Shown here in pieces: positions 16,098-23,970 of a DNA stretch of 64,000 bases (position 1 is its first letter; each line of letters starts with the position of its first letter). Under the pieces are notes generated by a model. That model ran no database searches. It was given only the letters and a program-made list of their open reading frames with translations, and was not told the DNA's origin. Origin of the DNA: Actinomycetospora cinnamomea (GTDB lineage: Bacteria; Actinomycetota; Actinomycetes; Mycobacteriales; Pseudonocardiaceae); the NCBI RefSeq assembly GCF_003096675.1, contig NZ_QEKW01000014.1, positions 62,001 through 126,000 on the forward strand, read 5' to 3'. The position numbers were made by a program, and so were the translations under genes.

Positions 16098-17488
16098 CCG
16101 ACGACCTCGCCGCCCGGCTGGCGCGCCGGCTGTCGGCCGTCGCCGACGCCCCCGTCGCCGTCGACGGGCTCCGTCGCCTGACCGCGGGGGCCAGCCGCGA
16201 GACCTGGTCGTTCACCGCCGCCCACGCCGACGGGACGCGCCGGGACCTGGTGCTGCGCCGGGACCCCCCGGGCGCCGACCGCCCCGACGGCATGGCCCTG
16301 GAGGCCGCGTCGATCGCGGCCGCCGACGCCGCCGGCGTCCCGGTCCCGCCGCTGGTCGACAGCGGGACCGACGCCACCACCGTGGGCGCGCCCTACCTCG
16401 TGACCGCGCACGTCGAGGGCGAGACGCTCGGCCCGCGCCTGCTGCGCGAGGACCGATACGCGCAGGCCCGCGCCGGGCTCGCCGCCGAGCTGGGCCGCAC
16501 GCTCGCGCGGATCCACGCGATCCCGCTCGACGACGTCCCGGGGCTCGCGGCCGCCGACCCGGTCGAGCACCTGCGCACCACGGTCGACGGGCTCGGCGAG
16601 CCGCTGCCGACGGTCGAGATCGCGCTGCGTTGGCTCGAGCGCCACCGGCCGGAGGTCGTGCCCGAGGCCGTGGTCCACGGCGACTTCCGCCTCGGCAACC
16701 TCATCGTCGACGAGACCGGGCTGCGCGCGGTCCTCGACTGGGAGCTCGTGCACCGCGGCGATCCCCGCGAGGATCTCGGCTGGCTCAGCGTGAAGTGCTG
16801 GCGCTTCGGCGCGCCCCTGCCGGTCGCGGGCCTGGGCACGCTCGACGAGCTGCTCGACGGCTACGCCGAGGTGGCGGGGGAACGTCCCGACGCCGAGGCG
16901 GTGCGCTGGTGGCAGGTCCACCGGACGACCTGGTGGGCCCTGCACTGCCGGGAGATGGCCGAGCGGCACCTGTCGGGGGCCACGCCGTCGGTCGAGCTCG
17001 CGGCCATCGGTAGGCGGGTGGCCGAGCAGGAGCACGACCTGCTGCTCGCGCTCGGCATCGGCGTCGACGAGCCGCCCGCCGTCGCAGCGAGGGACGCCTC
17101 CGCTGCGTCCCACGCAGCCAGGGACGCCCTCGCTCCCACGTCGGACCTGCTCGGCCGCCCTTCGGCCGCCGACCTCGTCGAGGCCGTCCGGACCTACCTG
17201 CGCGAGGACGTCGTCACCGCCGGCGACGAGCGCGTCGCCTACCTCGCGCGGGTGGCCGCCAACGCCCTCGCCGGCGTCGGTCGGGAGCTCGCGCTGGGCC
17301 CGGAGATGGAGCGGCGGCACCGCGAGCGTCTGGCCGCGCTCGGGTACCGCGACCAGGCGGAACTGGCGAGGGCGATCCGCCGCGGGGCCGTCGCCGCCGA
17401 CGACCCCGCGCTTCTCGCCGCGGTGCGTGCCGCGGTCAGCGACCGGCTCGCGGTGGTCAACCCCCGCTACGCCACCCTGCCGAGCTGA
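16094..17488 (+). CDS. APH-like acyl-CoA kinase fused to a DUF6285 domain
   Basis: 464 residues in two parts. Residues about 1-325 are an aminoglycoside-phosphotransferase-like kinase: TAGASRETWSF as the nucleotide loop, the catalytic VVHGDFRLGNLIV (about residues 193-205) and VLDWELVHRGDPREDLGW for metal binding. Residues about 352-464 match the DUF6285 pattern (AADLVEAVRTYLREDV, ARVAANALAGVGRELALG, VVNPRY), usually a separate gene next to such kinases. The linker (about 331-347) is encoded by a 49-bp palindromic repeat also found at 25314 and 63488. Start ATG overlaps the ACAD stop. The stop directly abuts that of the convergent TetR gene. Confidence 0.85.
   Translation: MTDDLAARLARRLSAVADAPVAVDGLRRLTAGASRETWSFTAAHADGTRRDLVLRRDPPGADRPDGMALEAASIAAADAAGVPVPPLVDSGTDATTVGAPYLVTAHVEGETLGPRLLREDRYAQARAGLAAELGRTLARIHAIPLDDVPGLAAADPVEHLRTTVDGLGEPLPTVEIALRWLERHRPEVVPEAVVHGDFRLGNLIVDETGLRAVLDWELVHRGDPREDLGWLSVKCWRFGAPLPVAGLGTLDELLDGYAEVAGERPDAEAVRWWQVHRTTWWALHCREMAERHLSGATPSVELAAIGRRVAEQEHDLLLALGIGVDEPPAVAARDASAASHAARDALAPTSDLLGRPSAADLVEAVRTYLREDVVTAGDERVAYLARVAANALAGVGRELALGPEMERRHRERLAALGYRDQAELARAIRRGAVAADDPALLAAVRAAVSDRLAVVNPRYATLPS
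17086..17134. repeat. 49-bp palindromic repeat, family C, copy 1 (inside a gene)
   Basis: Begins AGCGAGGG, has GCTGCGT-CCC-ACGCAGC at its centre and ends CCCTCGCT. The same 49-bp layout occurs in spacers at 25314-25362 and 63488-63536. Here it is translated in frame as ARDASAASHAARDALA between the kinase and DUF6285 domains. Confidence 0.75.
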
Positions 17489-18088
17489 TCAGCCCCGGTG
17501 GTCGACGATCCGCAGCGCGATGTCGCCGTAGCGCTCGACGAGGTCGGCCAGGGTGATGTCCCCGCCCGGCTCGTACCACTGCGCGATCGCGTTGCACGCG
17601 GCGATCACCGACCGCCGGGCGTCCTCGGGGTGGGCGCACCGGAAGACCCCGCGCGCGACGCCCTCGGCGATCAGGTCGCTCCACAGCCGCGTGGCCGCCT
17701 GGCGCAGCCCGTCGAGGCGCTCGCGGTTCTCGAGCGAGAGGTTGCGCCACTCGGAGGCCGCGATGGCGCTCTCGACGCGGCGGCTCACCCGGTACTCGAC
17801 GGTGGCGCGCACGAGCGCGCGCAGGCGGTCGGCGGGCTCGTCGCCCTCCTCGCGCAGGGCCGCGTCGCAGCGCTCGAAGTACTCCTGGGTGCTCTCCTCG
17901 ACCAGGGCGGCGAGGAGGTGCTGCTTGCTGGGGTGCCAGTAGTAGAGCGCGGATAGCGACAGCCCCGCGTGGCGGGCGATGTCGCGCACCGAGGTCCCGT
18001 GGTAGCCACGCTCGGCGAAGATCTCGCGGGCGGCGTCGGTGATGGCGTCCCGGCCGGCGCCGCGCGGCACGGTCGGCAGGGAGGTCAC
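17489..18088 (-). CDS. TetR-family regulator of the second acyl-CoA region
   Basis: About 199 residues from GTG 18088. The HTH is HGTSVRDIARHAGLSLSAL followed by YYWHPSKQHLL; the rest is a typical ligand-binding helical domain (YRVSRRVESAIAASEWRNLS) of the kind seen in fatty-acid and acyl-CoA repressors. No clear Shine-Dalgarno is visible, so the transcript may be leaderless. It is divergent from the enoyl-CoA hydratase at 18158, with the operator-like site 18133-18148 between. Similar sites near 14337 and 14815 suggest it controls the whole block 13.5-19.7 kb. Confidence 0.85.
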   Translation of the reverse strand: MTSLPTVPRGAGRDAITDAAREIFAERGYHGTSVRDIARHAGLSLSALYYWHPSKQHLLAALVEESTQEYFERCDAALREEGDEPADRLRALVRATVEYRVSRRVESAIAASEWRNLSLENRERLDGLRQAATRLWSDLIAEGVARGVFRCAHPEDARRSVIAACNAIAQWYEPGGDITLADLVERYGDIALRIVDHRG

Positions 18089-18132
18089 GGGGTGGAGGAT
18101 AGGTGGGACGGTTCCGGGGGTTCCACCGCTTG

Positions 18133-18148
18133 ACGAACGCTCGGTAAG
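18133..18148. promoter_or_regulatory. Operator-like site 3 (ACGAACGCTCGGTAAG)
   Basis: Lies in the 69-bp divergent spacer between the TetR gene (17489-18088) and the hydratase at 18158. It shares the core CGAACGCTCG with site 1 (13 of 16 matches overall). Likely autoregulatory site. Confidence 0.5.
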
Positions 18149-18157
18149 TTCCGGCGC

Positions 18158-18949
18158 GTGGCCGATCGCGAGGACGAGGTCCTGCTCACCCGGCTCGAGG
18201 GTGGGGTCCTGACCCTGACGCTCAACCGCCCGCACCGCCGCAACGCCCTCGACCTCGCGTTGTGGGACGCGCTGCGCGAGCAGCTGGTCCGCGCCCGCGA
18301 CGACGCGGAGGTGCGCGCGGTGGTGGTCACCGGGGCGGGCGGGGCGTTCTGCGCCGGCGCCGACCTCTCCGCACCCCGTGAGGGTCACCCGCTGGAGCGC
18401 ATGCGCGGCGTCAACGAGATCGCGATGCTGCTGCACGAGCTGCCGAAGCCCTCGGTCGCGCGGGTCGACGGCGTCGCGGTGGGCGCGGGCTGGAACCTGG
18501 CGCTGGGCTGCGACCTCGTCGTCGCGACGCCCTCCGCCCGGTTCTCGCAGATCTTCGCCAAGCGCGGGCTGTCGCTGGACTTCGGGGGCTCGTGGCTCCT
18601 GCCGCGGCTGGTCGGGATGCAGCAGGCCAAGCGGCTCGCGCTGCTCGCCGAGATGATCGACGCCGAGGAGGCGCACCGGCTCGGGCTGGTGACGTGGGTG
18701 GTGGCGCCCGAGGAGCTCGACACGTTCGTCGACGACCTCGGCGCGCGGCTGGCGTCGATGGCGCCCGTGGCGGTCGCCCAGTCCAAGGCGCTGCTCCACG
18801 AGAACGCCGACCGGCCGCTGCGCGAGGCGCTGGCCAGCGAGGCCCGCGCCCAGTCCGTCAACTTCGCCACCGCCGACGCGCCCGAGGCGTTCGCGGCCTT
18901 CAGCGAGAAGCGCGAGGCCACCTTCACAGGGCAGTGGGCGGTCCGGTGA
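18158..18949 (+). CDS. Enoyl-CoA hydratase/isomerase (crotonase family)
   Basis: 263 residues starting at GTG 18158. Crotonase motifs are NRPHRRNALDLAL, GAGGAFCAGADLS (first oxyanion loop) and GVAVGAGWNLALGCDLVVAT (second). The end FSEKREATFTG is standard for the family. Its TGA overlaps the GTG of the SDR gene, so the two form an operon under the divergent TetR. Together they could hydrate and then oxidise a short or medium acyl-CoA. The exact chain is not readable from sequence. Confidence 0.85.
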   Translation: MADREDEVLLTRLEGGVLTLTLNRPHRRNALDLALWDALREQLVRARDDAEVRAVVVTGAGGAFCAGADLSAPREGHPLERMRGVNEIAMLLHELPKPSVARVDGVAVGAGWNLALGCDLVVATPSARFSQIFAKRGLSLDFGGSWLLPRLVGMQQAKRLALLAEMIDAEEAHRLGLVTWVVAPEELDTFVDDLGARLASMAPVAVAQSKALLHENADRPLREALASEARAQSVNFATADAPEAFAAFSEKREATFTGQWAVR

Positions 18950-19713
18950 CCGACCTCTTCGATCTCACCGGGCACGTCGCGCTCGTGACCGGCGGCAACT
19001 CGGGGATCGGGCTGGGGATGGCGCACGGGCTCGCGCGGTGCGGCGCGGACGTCTGTGTCTGGGGGACCAACGCCGAGCGCAACGCCGCAGCGGCGGAGGA
19101 GCTCGCGCGGCACGGCACCCGGGTGCGGGCCCTGCGCTGCGACATCGGCGACGAGGACGCGGTGGAGGAGAGCTTCGCGGCGACGCTCGAGCACTTCGGA
19201 CGCGTCGACTCCTGCTTCGCGAACGCCGGGGTCAGCGGGTCGGGCGCGCGGTTCGTCGACACCACGCTCGAGGAGTGGCGCCGGGTCACGCGGATCGACC
19301 TCGACGGCGCGTTCCTGACCCTGCGCGCGGCCGCCCGGCACATGGTCTCCCGGGGCGACGGGGGCGTGCTCGTCGGGACCTCGAGCGTCTCCACCGTTCA
19401 CGGCGCGCCGCGCAACCAGGCCTACGCGGCGAGCAAGGCGGGACTCACCGCGATCATCAAGGGCTGCGCGGTCGAGCTCGCGCGCTACGGCATCAACGCC
19501 CACTCGCTGGTCGTCGGCTGGACCGAGACGCCGATGACCGAGCGCGGGCTGCACGACGAGCGCTTCGAGGGCGCGGTGATGCCGCGCATGCCCCAGCGAC
19601 GGTGGGGGGCACCGGACGACTTCGCCCGCCTCGCGGTGTACCTGGCCGGCGGTATCGGCGGCTTCCACACCGGCGACGAGATCGTCGTCGACGGCGCCTA
19701 CTCGATCTTCTGA
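18946..19713 (+). CDS. Short-chain dehydrogenase/reductase
   Basis: 255 residues from GTG 18946, overlapping the hydratase stop. Classical SDR motifs are VTGGNSGIGLGMA (cofactor loop), ANAG, Ser in TSSVSTVHGAP and YAASKAG (catalytic Tyr/Lys), and the C-terminal DGAYSIF. The Asp/Asn pattern after the first strand (CVWGTNAERN) slightly favours NADP. In context it would act as a 3-hydroxyacyl-CoA or hydroxyacid dehydrogenase. Its stop codon is the left edge of a perfect 60-bp palindrome. Confidence 0.87.
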   Translation: MTDLFDLTGHVALVTGGNSGIGLGMAHGLARCGADVCVWGTNAERNAAAAEELARHGTRVRALRCDIGDEDAVEESFAATLEHFGRVDSCFANAGVSGSGARFVDTTLEEWRRVTRIDLDGAFLTLRAAARHMVSRGDGGVLVGTSSVSTVHGAPRNQAYAASKAGLTAIIKGCAVELARYGINAHSLVVGWTETPMTERGLHDERFEGAVMPRMPQRRWGAPDDFARLAVYLAGGIGGFHTGDEIVVDGAYSIF

Positions 19714-19770
19714 CGCCTACGTGCGTGATCTTCTCAGCTATAGCTGAGAAGATCACGCACGTAGGCGTCA
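19711..19770. repeat. 60-bp perfect palindrome, family A, copy 1
   Basis: Two 30-bp arms with no loop and no mismatch. The first three bases are the TGA of the rightward SDR gene and the last three are the TGA of the leftward CoA-transferase gene. The core GTGCGTGATCTTCT-AGCTATAGCT-AGAAGATCACGCAC type recurs at 34307, 50502 and 51582. As RNA from either strand it is an extreme hairpin, so it could be a bidirectional terminator or 3' end protector. Confidence 0.9.
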
Positions 19771-21051
19771 GCGGAGGATCGCCAGCTCCTTCGCCTCGTG
19801 GCGCAGCGCGTCGCGGTGCTCGGGATGGGCGATCGCGACGAGCTCGCGGGCCCGGGCGGCGATCGAGCGCCCGCGCAGCGAGGCGACGCCGTACTCGGTG
19901 ACGACATGGTCGACGGTGTTCTTCAGGGTCGTCACCACGCTGCCCGGCGTCAGCTGCGCGCGGATGCGGCTGAAGCCCGTGCTGGTCGCGGCGTGGGTGA
20001 CGAGGAACGCGCGGCCGCCGGGGGAGTACATGGCGCCGCGCGCGAAGTCGGCCTGCCCGCCCGAGGACGACCAGTAGCGCCCGCCGATCGTCTCGCTCGC
20101 CGCCTGGCCCAGCAGGTCGACCTCGGTGGTGGCGTTGATCGAGACGAAGTTCGGCTCATGAGCGACGGTGCGCGGGTCGTTGGTCCACTCGACGGGCATG
20201 AACGCGACGTCGTCGCGGCCGTCGAGCCAGCGGTGCATCGCCTCGTCGCCGATGGAGAACGTCGTGACGTGGGTGCCCGGCATCTGTTGCTTGCGTGCCC
20301 CGGTGACGACGCCCGCGTCGACGAGCCGGGCGAGTCCGGCGGCGAGGCACTCGGTGTGGATGCCGAGGTCGCGGTGGCCGGTCAGGGCGGCGGTGACCGC
20401 GTCCGGGGTGCCGCCGACGCCGATCTGGAGGCACGCGCCGTCGGGCACGAGGTCGGCGACGAGCGCAGCGATGGTGTGGTCGGCGGGCGACGGAATGCGG
20501 TGGCGGACGGGGGTCAGGGCGCGGTCGGTGGCGATCCAGCCGGCGACCTGGTCGGCGTGCACGAGGTTCGCCCCGCGGGTGAAGGGCATCGCGGAGGTCA
20601 CCTCGAGCAGGAACGGGACCTCGCCGATCATCGAGGCGACGTAGTCGGCGTTGGTGCCGAGGCTGAAGTACCCGTCGGCGTCGGGGCCGGCCGCGGCGGC
20701 CAGCACCACCGAGCGCTGGGTGGCCTGTCGCAGCAGCAGCGGCATCTCGGAGAAGTGGTTGGGCACGAGGTCGCAGGTGCCGTTCCAGTAGGCCTGGCGC
20801 GAGCCCGGACCGAGGTAGTAGTCGACGTGGCGCAGGCGGTCGCCGAACTCGCCGCGGATGTAGGGGCGCTCGACGAACGGGTCCATCCGGTGGACGCGCA
20901 CGCCGTCGAGGCGGTCGGCGTTCTCCTCGAGCACGTCGAGCAGGGTCTGCGGCTCGCCCTGCCCGATCGGGACCACGACGTCGGCGCCCGGGGGCACGAG
21001 CTCGAGCAGCCGCTGCGTGGCGTGGGCCTGGTCGAGGGGTGCGGGCGTCAC
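19768..21051 (-). CDS. Acetyl-CoA hydrolase / 4-hydroxybutyrate-type CoA-transferase
   Basis: About 427 residues from GTG 21051. It shows the class I CoA-transferase pattern of the Cat1/AbfT group: VVVPIGQGEPQTLLD, LGTNADYVASM, LQIGVGGTPDAV, and in the C-terminal half the likely catalytic Glu region LLEVTSAMPFTRG with GGQADFARGAMYSPGGRAF. Upstream in-frame sequence (Arg/Pro-rich) lacks family similarity. Next to the ACAD/kinase pair, it could transfer CoA to a 4-hydroxy acid to start its breakdown; this is inference from context. Confidence 0.82.
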   Translation of the reverse strand: MTPAPLDQAHATQRLLELVPPGADVVVPIGQGEPQTLLDVLEENADRLDGVRVHRMDPFVERPYIRGEFGDRLRHVDYYLGPGSRQAYWNGTCDLVPNHFSEMPLLLRQATQRSVVLAAAAGPDADGYFSLGTNADYVASMIGEVPFLLEVTSAMPFTRGANLVHADQVAGWIATDRALTPVRHRIPSPADHTIAALVADLVPDGACLQIGVGGTPDAVTAALTGHRDLGIHTECLAAGLARLVDAGVVTGARKQQMPGTHVTTFSIGDEAMHRWLDGRDDVAFMPVEWTNDPRTVAHEPNFVSINATTEVDLLGQAASETIGGRYWSSSGGQADFARGAMYSPGGRAFLVTHAATSTGFSRIRAQLTPGSVVTTLKNTVDHVVTEYGVASLRGRSIAARARELVAIAHPEHRDALRHEAKELAILR

Positions 21052-21106
21052 GGGGGCTGGGTGCCCCTGCGGGCCATGGTGATCACGTCGGTGTGACGGC
21101 ACTAGC

Positions 21107-21970
21107 GTGCGACCGGTGTCCGGGCTGCTCGGCGAGGCGGGGCTGCTGCTCGTCGCGGTGGTCGGCATCTCGTTCTCGGCGCCGCTCGCCGCGGCGGCGG
21201 CCGTGCCCGCGCTGTCGATCGCGTTCTGGCGCACGGCGATGGCGTCGGCGGTGCTGGCGCCGCTGGCGGTCCGGTCCGGCCGCGTCACGGGCCGGGACGT
21301 GCGCACGTGCGCCCTCGCCGGGGTGCTGCTCGCGGTCCATTTCGGGACCTGGATCCCGAGCCTGCTGCTGACGTCGGTGGCGACCTCGACGGCCCTGGTC
21401 TGCACGACGCCGCTGTGGACCGCGGTGCTGACGCGGCTCGTCGGGGGCCGGGTGCCGGGGGTGGTGTGGGCGGGCGGGGCGCTGGCGCTGACCGGGGTGG
21501 TGCTCGTGGCCGGGGTCGATCTCGCCGGCTCGCCGCGCGCGCTGCTCGGGGACGCACTCGCCCTGCTCGGCGGCGTGGCGATGGCCGGCTACCTGCTGGT
21601 CGGCGCCGCCGCCCGCGCCCGTCTGCCCACCGTGACCTACACGCTGCTCTGCTACGCGACGGCGGCGCTGACGCTGCTGGTGGTGGTGCTCGTGGCCGGG
21701 CAGCCGCTGGTCGGGTGGCCGGCGCGCGGGTGGCTGGCGCTGGTCGGGATCACGGTGTGCGGGCAGTTCCTCGGGCACACGCTGCTCAACCGGGCGCTGC
21801 GCACCGTCGGCGCGCCGGTGGTGGCCGTCGTGTCGCTGCTGGAGGTGCCGGGCGCCGCGGTGATCGCTGCGCTGTGGCTGGGGGAGCGGCTGGCCCCCAC
21901 GACCCTGGCGGGTCTGATGGTGCTGCTCGCCGGGGTCGCCCTGGTCGCGCACGGCGGGCGGGGCCCGTGA
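21107..21970 (+). CDS. EamA/DMT-family transporter
   Basis: 287 residues, about ten hydrophobic segments in two repeated halves as in drug/metabolite exporters. Clear EamA features are FWRTAMASAVLAPLA after the first helix, TALVCTTPLWTAVLTRL, and in the second half QFLGHTLLNRALRTVGAPV and SLLEVPGAAVIAALWLGE. GTG 21107 or 21116 can start it; neither has a strong ribosome binding site. Divergent from the CoA-transferase with a 55-bp spacer. Substrate unknown; an exporter of an amino acid or small acid would be typical. Confidence 0.82.
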   Translation: MRPVSGLLGEAGLLLVAVVGISFSAPLAAAAAVPALSIAFWRTAMASAVLAPLAVRSGRVTGRDVRTCALAGVLLAVHFGTWIPSLLLTSVATSTALVCTTPLWTAVLTRLVGGRVPGVVWAGGALALTGVVLVAGVDLAGSPRALLGDALALLGGVAMAGYLLVGAAARARLPTVTYTLLCYATAALTLLVVVLVAGQPLVGWPARGWLALVGITVCGQFLGHTLLNRALRTVGAPVVAVVSLLEVPGAAVIAALWLGERLAPTTLAGLMVLLAGVALVAHGGRGP

Positions 21971-22097
21971 CACTGCAACCTGCGTGCAACCCCTGCGTCG
22001 GCGCGCGTGATCGGCTTCACTGTGGGGAGCCACACGACCGCGGGCGGAGAGCGGGCGGACGCCCCGGTCGGCCGAGGTCGCCCGCGTGGAGGTAGCA

Positions 22098-23915
22098 GTG
22101 ACCCAGACCGTCGAGGGTGCCCGCACCGATGCCGGCACGCGGGTGGACTCCTGGCTCGCCGAGTTCGCCGCCGCGCTCTCGGACGGCGACGCCGACCGTG
22201 CCGCGGCGCTCTTCGCCGACGAGTCCTACTGGCGTGACCTCGTGTCGTTCACCTGGAACCTGATCACCGTCGAGGGCCCGTCCGGGGTCGCCGACGTGGT
22301 GCGCTCGGAGGCCGCGCGGCAGATGGCGCCGGTGACCTTCGAGGTCAGTGGTGAGCCGACCGAGGCCGACGGGGTCACCGAGGCCTGGCTGAAGTTCGAG
22401 ACCGCGATCGGACGCGGCACCGGCCACCTGCGGCTCGACGCCCAGGGCAAGGGCTGGATCCTGCTCACCACGCTCGACGAGCTGAAGGGGCACGAGGAGC
22501 CGCGCGGCGAGCGCCGGCCGTTCGGCACCGAGCACGGCGCCAACCCCGACCGCGTCACCTGGCGCGAGCAGCGCGAGGCCGAGGCGGCCGAGCTGGGCTA
22601 CACCCGCCAGCCCGAGGTCGTCATCATCGGCGGCGGGCAGGGCGGCATCGCGCTCGGCGCGCGGCTGCGCCAGCTCGGGATCGAGACGATCATCGTCGAG
22701 ACCAACGAGCGGCCGGGCGACTCCTGGCGCAAGCGCTACAAGAGCCTCGCCCTGCACGACCCGGTCTGGTACGACCACCTGCCCTACCTGAAGTTCCCGG
22801 ACAACTGGCCGGTCTTCGCGCCGAAGGACAAGATCGGCGACTGGCTCGAGATGTACACGAAGATCATGGAGCTGAACTACTGGGGCTCCACGACGGCCAA
22901 GAGCGCGACGTACGACGAGTCCTCGGGCGAGTGGTCCGTGGTCGTCGACCGCGACGGCGAGGAGGTCACGCTCCGGCCCCAGCAGCTCGTGTTCGCCCTC
23001 GGCGTCTCGGGCAAGCCGAACGTCCCCGAGGTCCCGGGGCGGGAGAAGTTCCGCGGCGAGGTGCAGCACTCGTCGCAGCACCCGGGCCCGGACGCGTACA
23101 AGGGCAAGAAGTGCGTCGTCATCGGGTCGAACAACTCGGCGTTCGACATCTGCGGCGCGCTGTGGGAGGTCGGCGCCGACGTGACGATGGTGCAGCGCAG
23201 CTCGACGCACATCATCAAGTCGGACTCGCTGATGGAGTACGCCCTCGGGGATCTGTACTCCGAGCGCGCCGTGGCCTCGGGCATCGACACCTACACCGCC
23301 GACATGGTCTTCGCCTCGTTGCCGTACCGGATCATGGGCGGCTTCCTCAAGCCGGCGTACGACAAGGCCCGCGAGGTCGACGCCGACTTCTACCGCCGCC
23401 TGGAGGAGGCCGGCTTCGACCTGGACTTCGGCGACGACGACACCGGGCTGTTCATGAAGTACCTGCGCCGCGGCTCGGGCTACTACATCGACGTGGGCGC
23501 GGCGGACCTCGTGGCCGAGGGCAAGGTGAAGCTCGCGAAGGGTCAGATCACCGAGTTCACCGAGGACGCCGTCGTGCTCGACGACGGCACCCGCCTCGAG
23601 GCCGACCTCGTCGTCTTCGCCACCGGCTACGGCTCGATGAACCAGCGGGCCGCCGACATCATCGGCCAGGAGATGGCCGACAGGGTCGGCAAGGTCTGGG
23701 GCCTGGGCTCGGGCACCACCAAGGACCCGGGTCCCTGGGAGGGCGAGGAGCGCAACATGTGGAAGCCCACCCAGCAGGAGGCGCTGTGGTTCCACGGCGG
23801 CAACCTGCACCAGTCGCGCTTCTACTCGCTCTACCTCGCCCTGCAGCTCAAGGCCCGGTCGGTCGGCATCCCGACCCCGGTCCACGGGCGGCAGGAGGTG
23901 CACCACACGGCGTGA
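22098..23915 (+). CDS. Flavin-containing monooxygenase with N-terminal SnoaL-like domain
   Basis: About 605 residues from GTG 22098 (GGAGG seven bases upstream; an earlier GTG at 22086 is less good). Residues 1-130 resemble an NTF2/SnoaL cone (SWLAEFAAALSDGDADRAAALF, then ESYWRDLVSF). The rest is a class B flavoprotein monooxygenase: VVIIGGGQGGIALGARL (FAD), NERPGDSWRKRYKSLALHD, VVIGSNNSAFDICGAL (NADPH) and FATGYGSMN. Such fusions are common in Actinobacteria and are assumed to hydroxylate or do Baeyer-Villiger oxidation. It is monocistronic with a strong hairpin after its stop. Confidence 0.85.
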   Translation: MTQTVEGARTDAGTRVDSWLAEFAAALSDGDADRAAALFADESYWRDLVSFTWNLITVEGPSGVADVVRSEAARQMAPVTFEVSGEPTEADGVTEAWLKFETAIGRGTGHLRLDAQGKGWILLTTLDELKGHEEPRGERRPFGTEHGANPDRVTWREQREAEAAELGYTRQPEVVIIGGGQGGIALGARLRQLGIETIIVETNERPGDSWRKRYKSLALHDPVWYDHLPYLKFPDNWPVFAPKDKIGDWLEMYTKIMELNYWGSTTAKSATYDESSGEWSVVVDRDGEEVTLRPQQLVFALGVSGKPNVPEVPGREKFRGEVQHSSQHPGPDAYKGKKCVVIGSNNSAFDICGALWEVGADVTMVQRSSTHIIKSDSLMEYALGDLYSERAVASGIDTYTADMVFASLPYRIMGGFLKPAYDKAREVDADFYRRLEEAGFDLDFGDDDTGLFMKYLRRGSGYYIDVGAADLVAEGKVKLAKGQITEFTEDAVVLDDGTRLEADLVVFATGYGSMNQRAADIIGQEMADRVGKVWGLGSGTTKDPGPWEGEERNMWKPTQQEALWFHGGNLHQSRFYSLYLALQLKARSVGIPTPVHGRQEVHHTA

Positions 23916-23940
23916 CCCACCCGGTCCGGGTCCCTGTCAC

Positions 23941-23970
23941 CGGGCGGGGGCGCCCCCGCGCCCCCGCCCG
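23941..23970. terminator. GC hairpin terminator between convergent genes
   Basis: Perfect 12-bp stem (CGGGCGGGGGCG and its complement) with a 6-base loop, between the monooxygenase stop (23915) and the stop of the leftward gene at 23971. No T-run; suits termination from both sides in a GC-rich genome. Confidence 0.65.

Noticed and set aside
16094-17488. Aminoglycoside resistance gene
   Set aside because: APH-like fold, but neighbours (ACAD, DUF6285) and motif details fit acyl-CoA metabolism; no basis for a resistance call.
19711-19770. Phage or integron attachment site
   Set aside because: No integrase or mobile genes nearby, and similar palindromes recur at several unrelated spacers.
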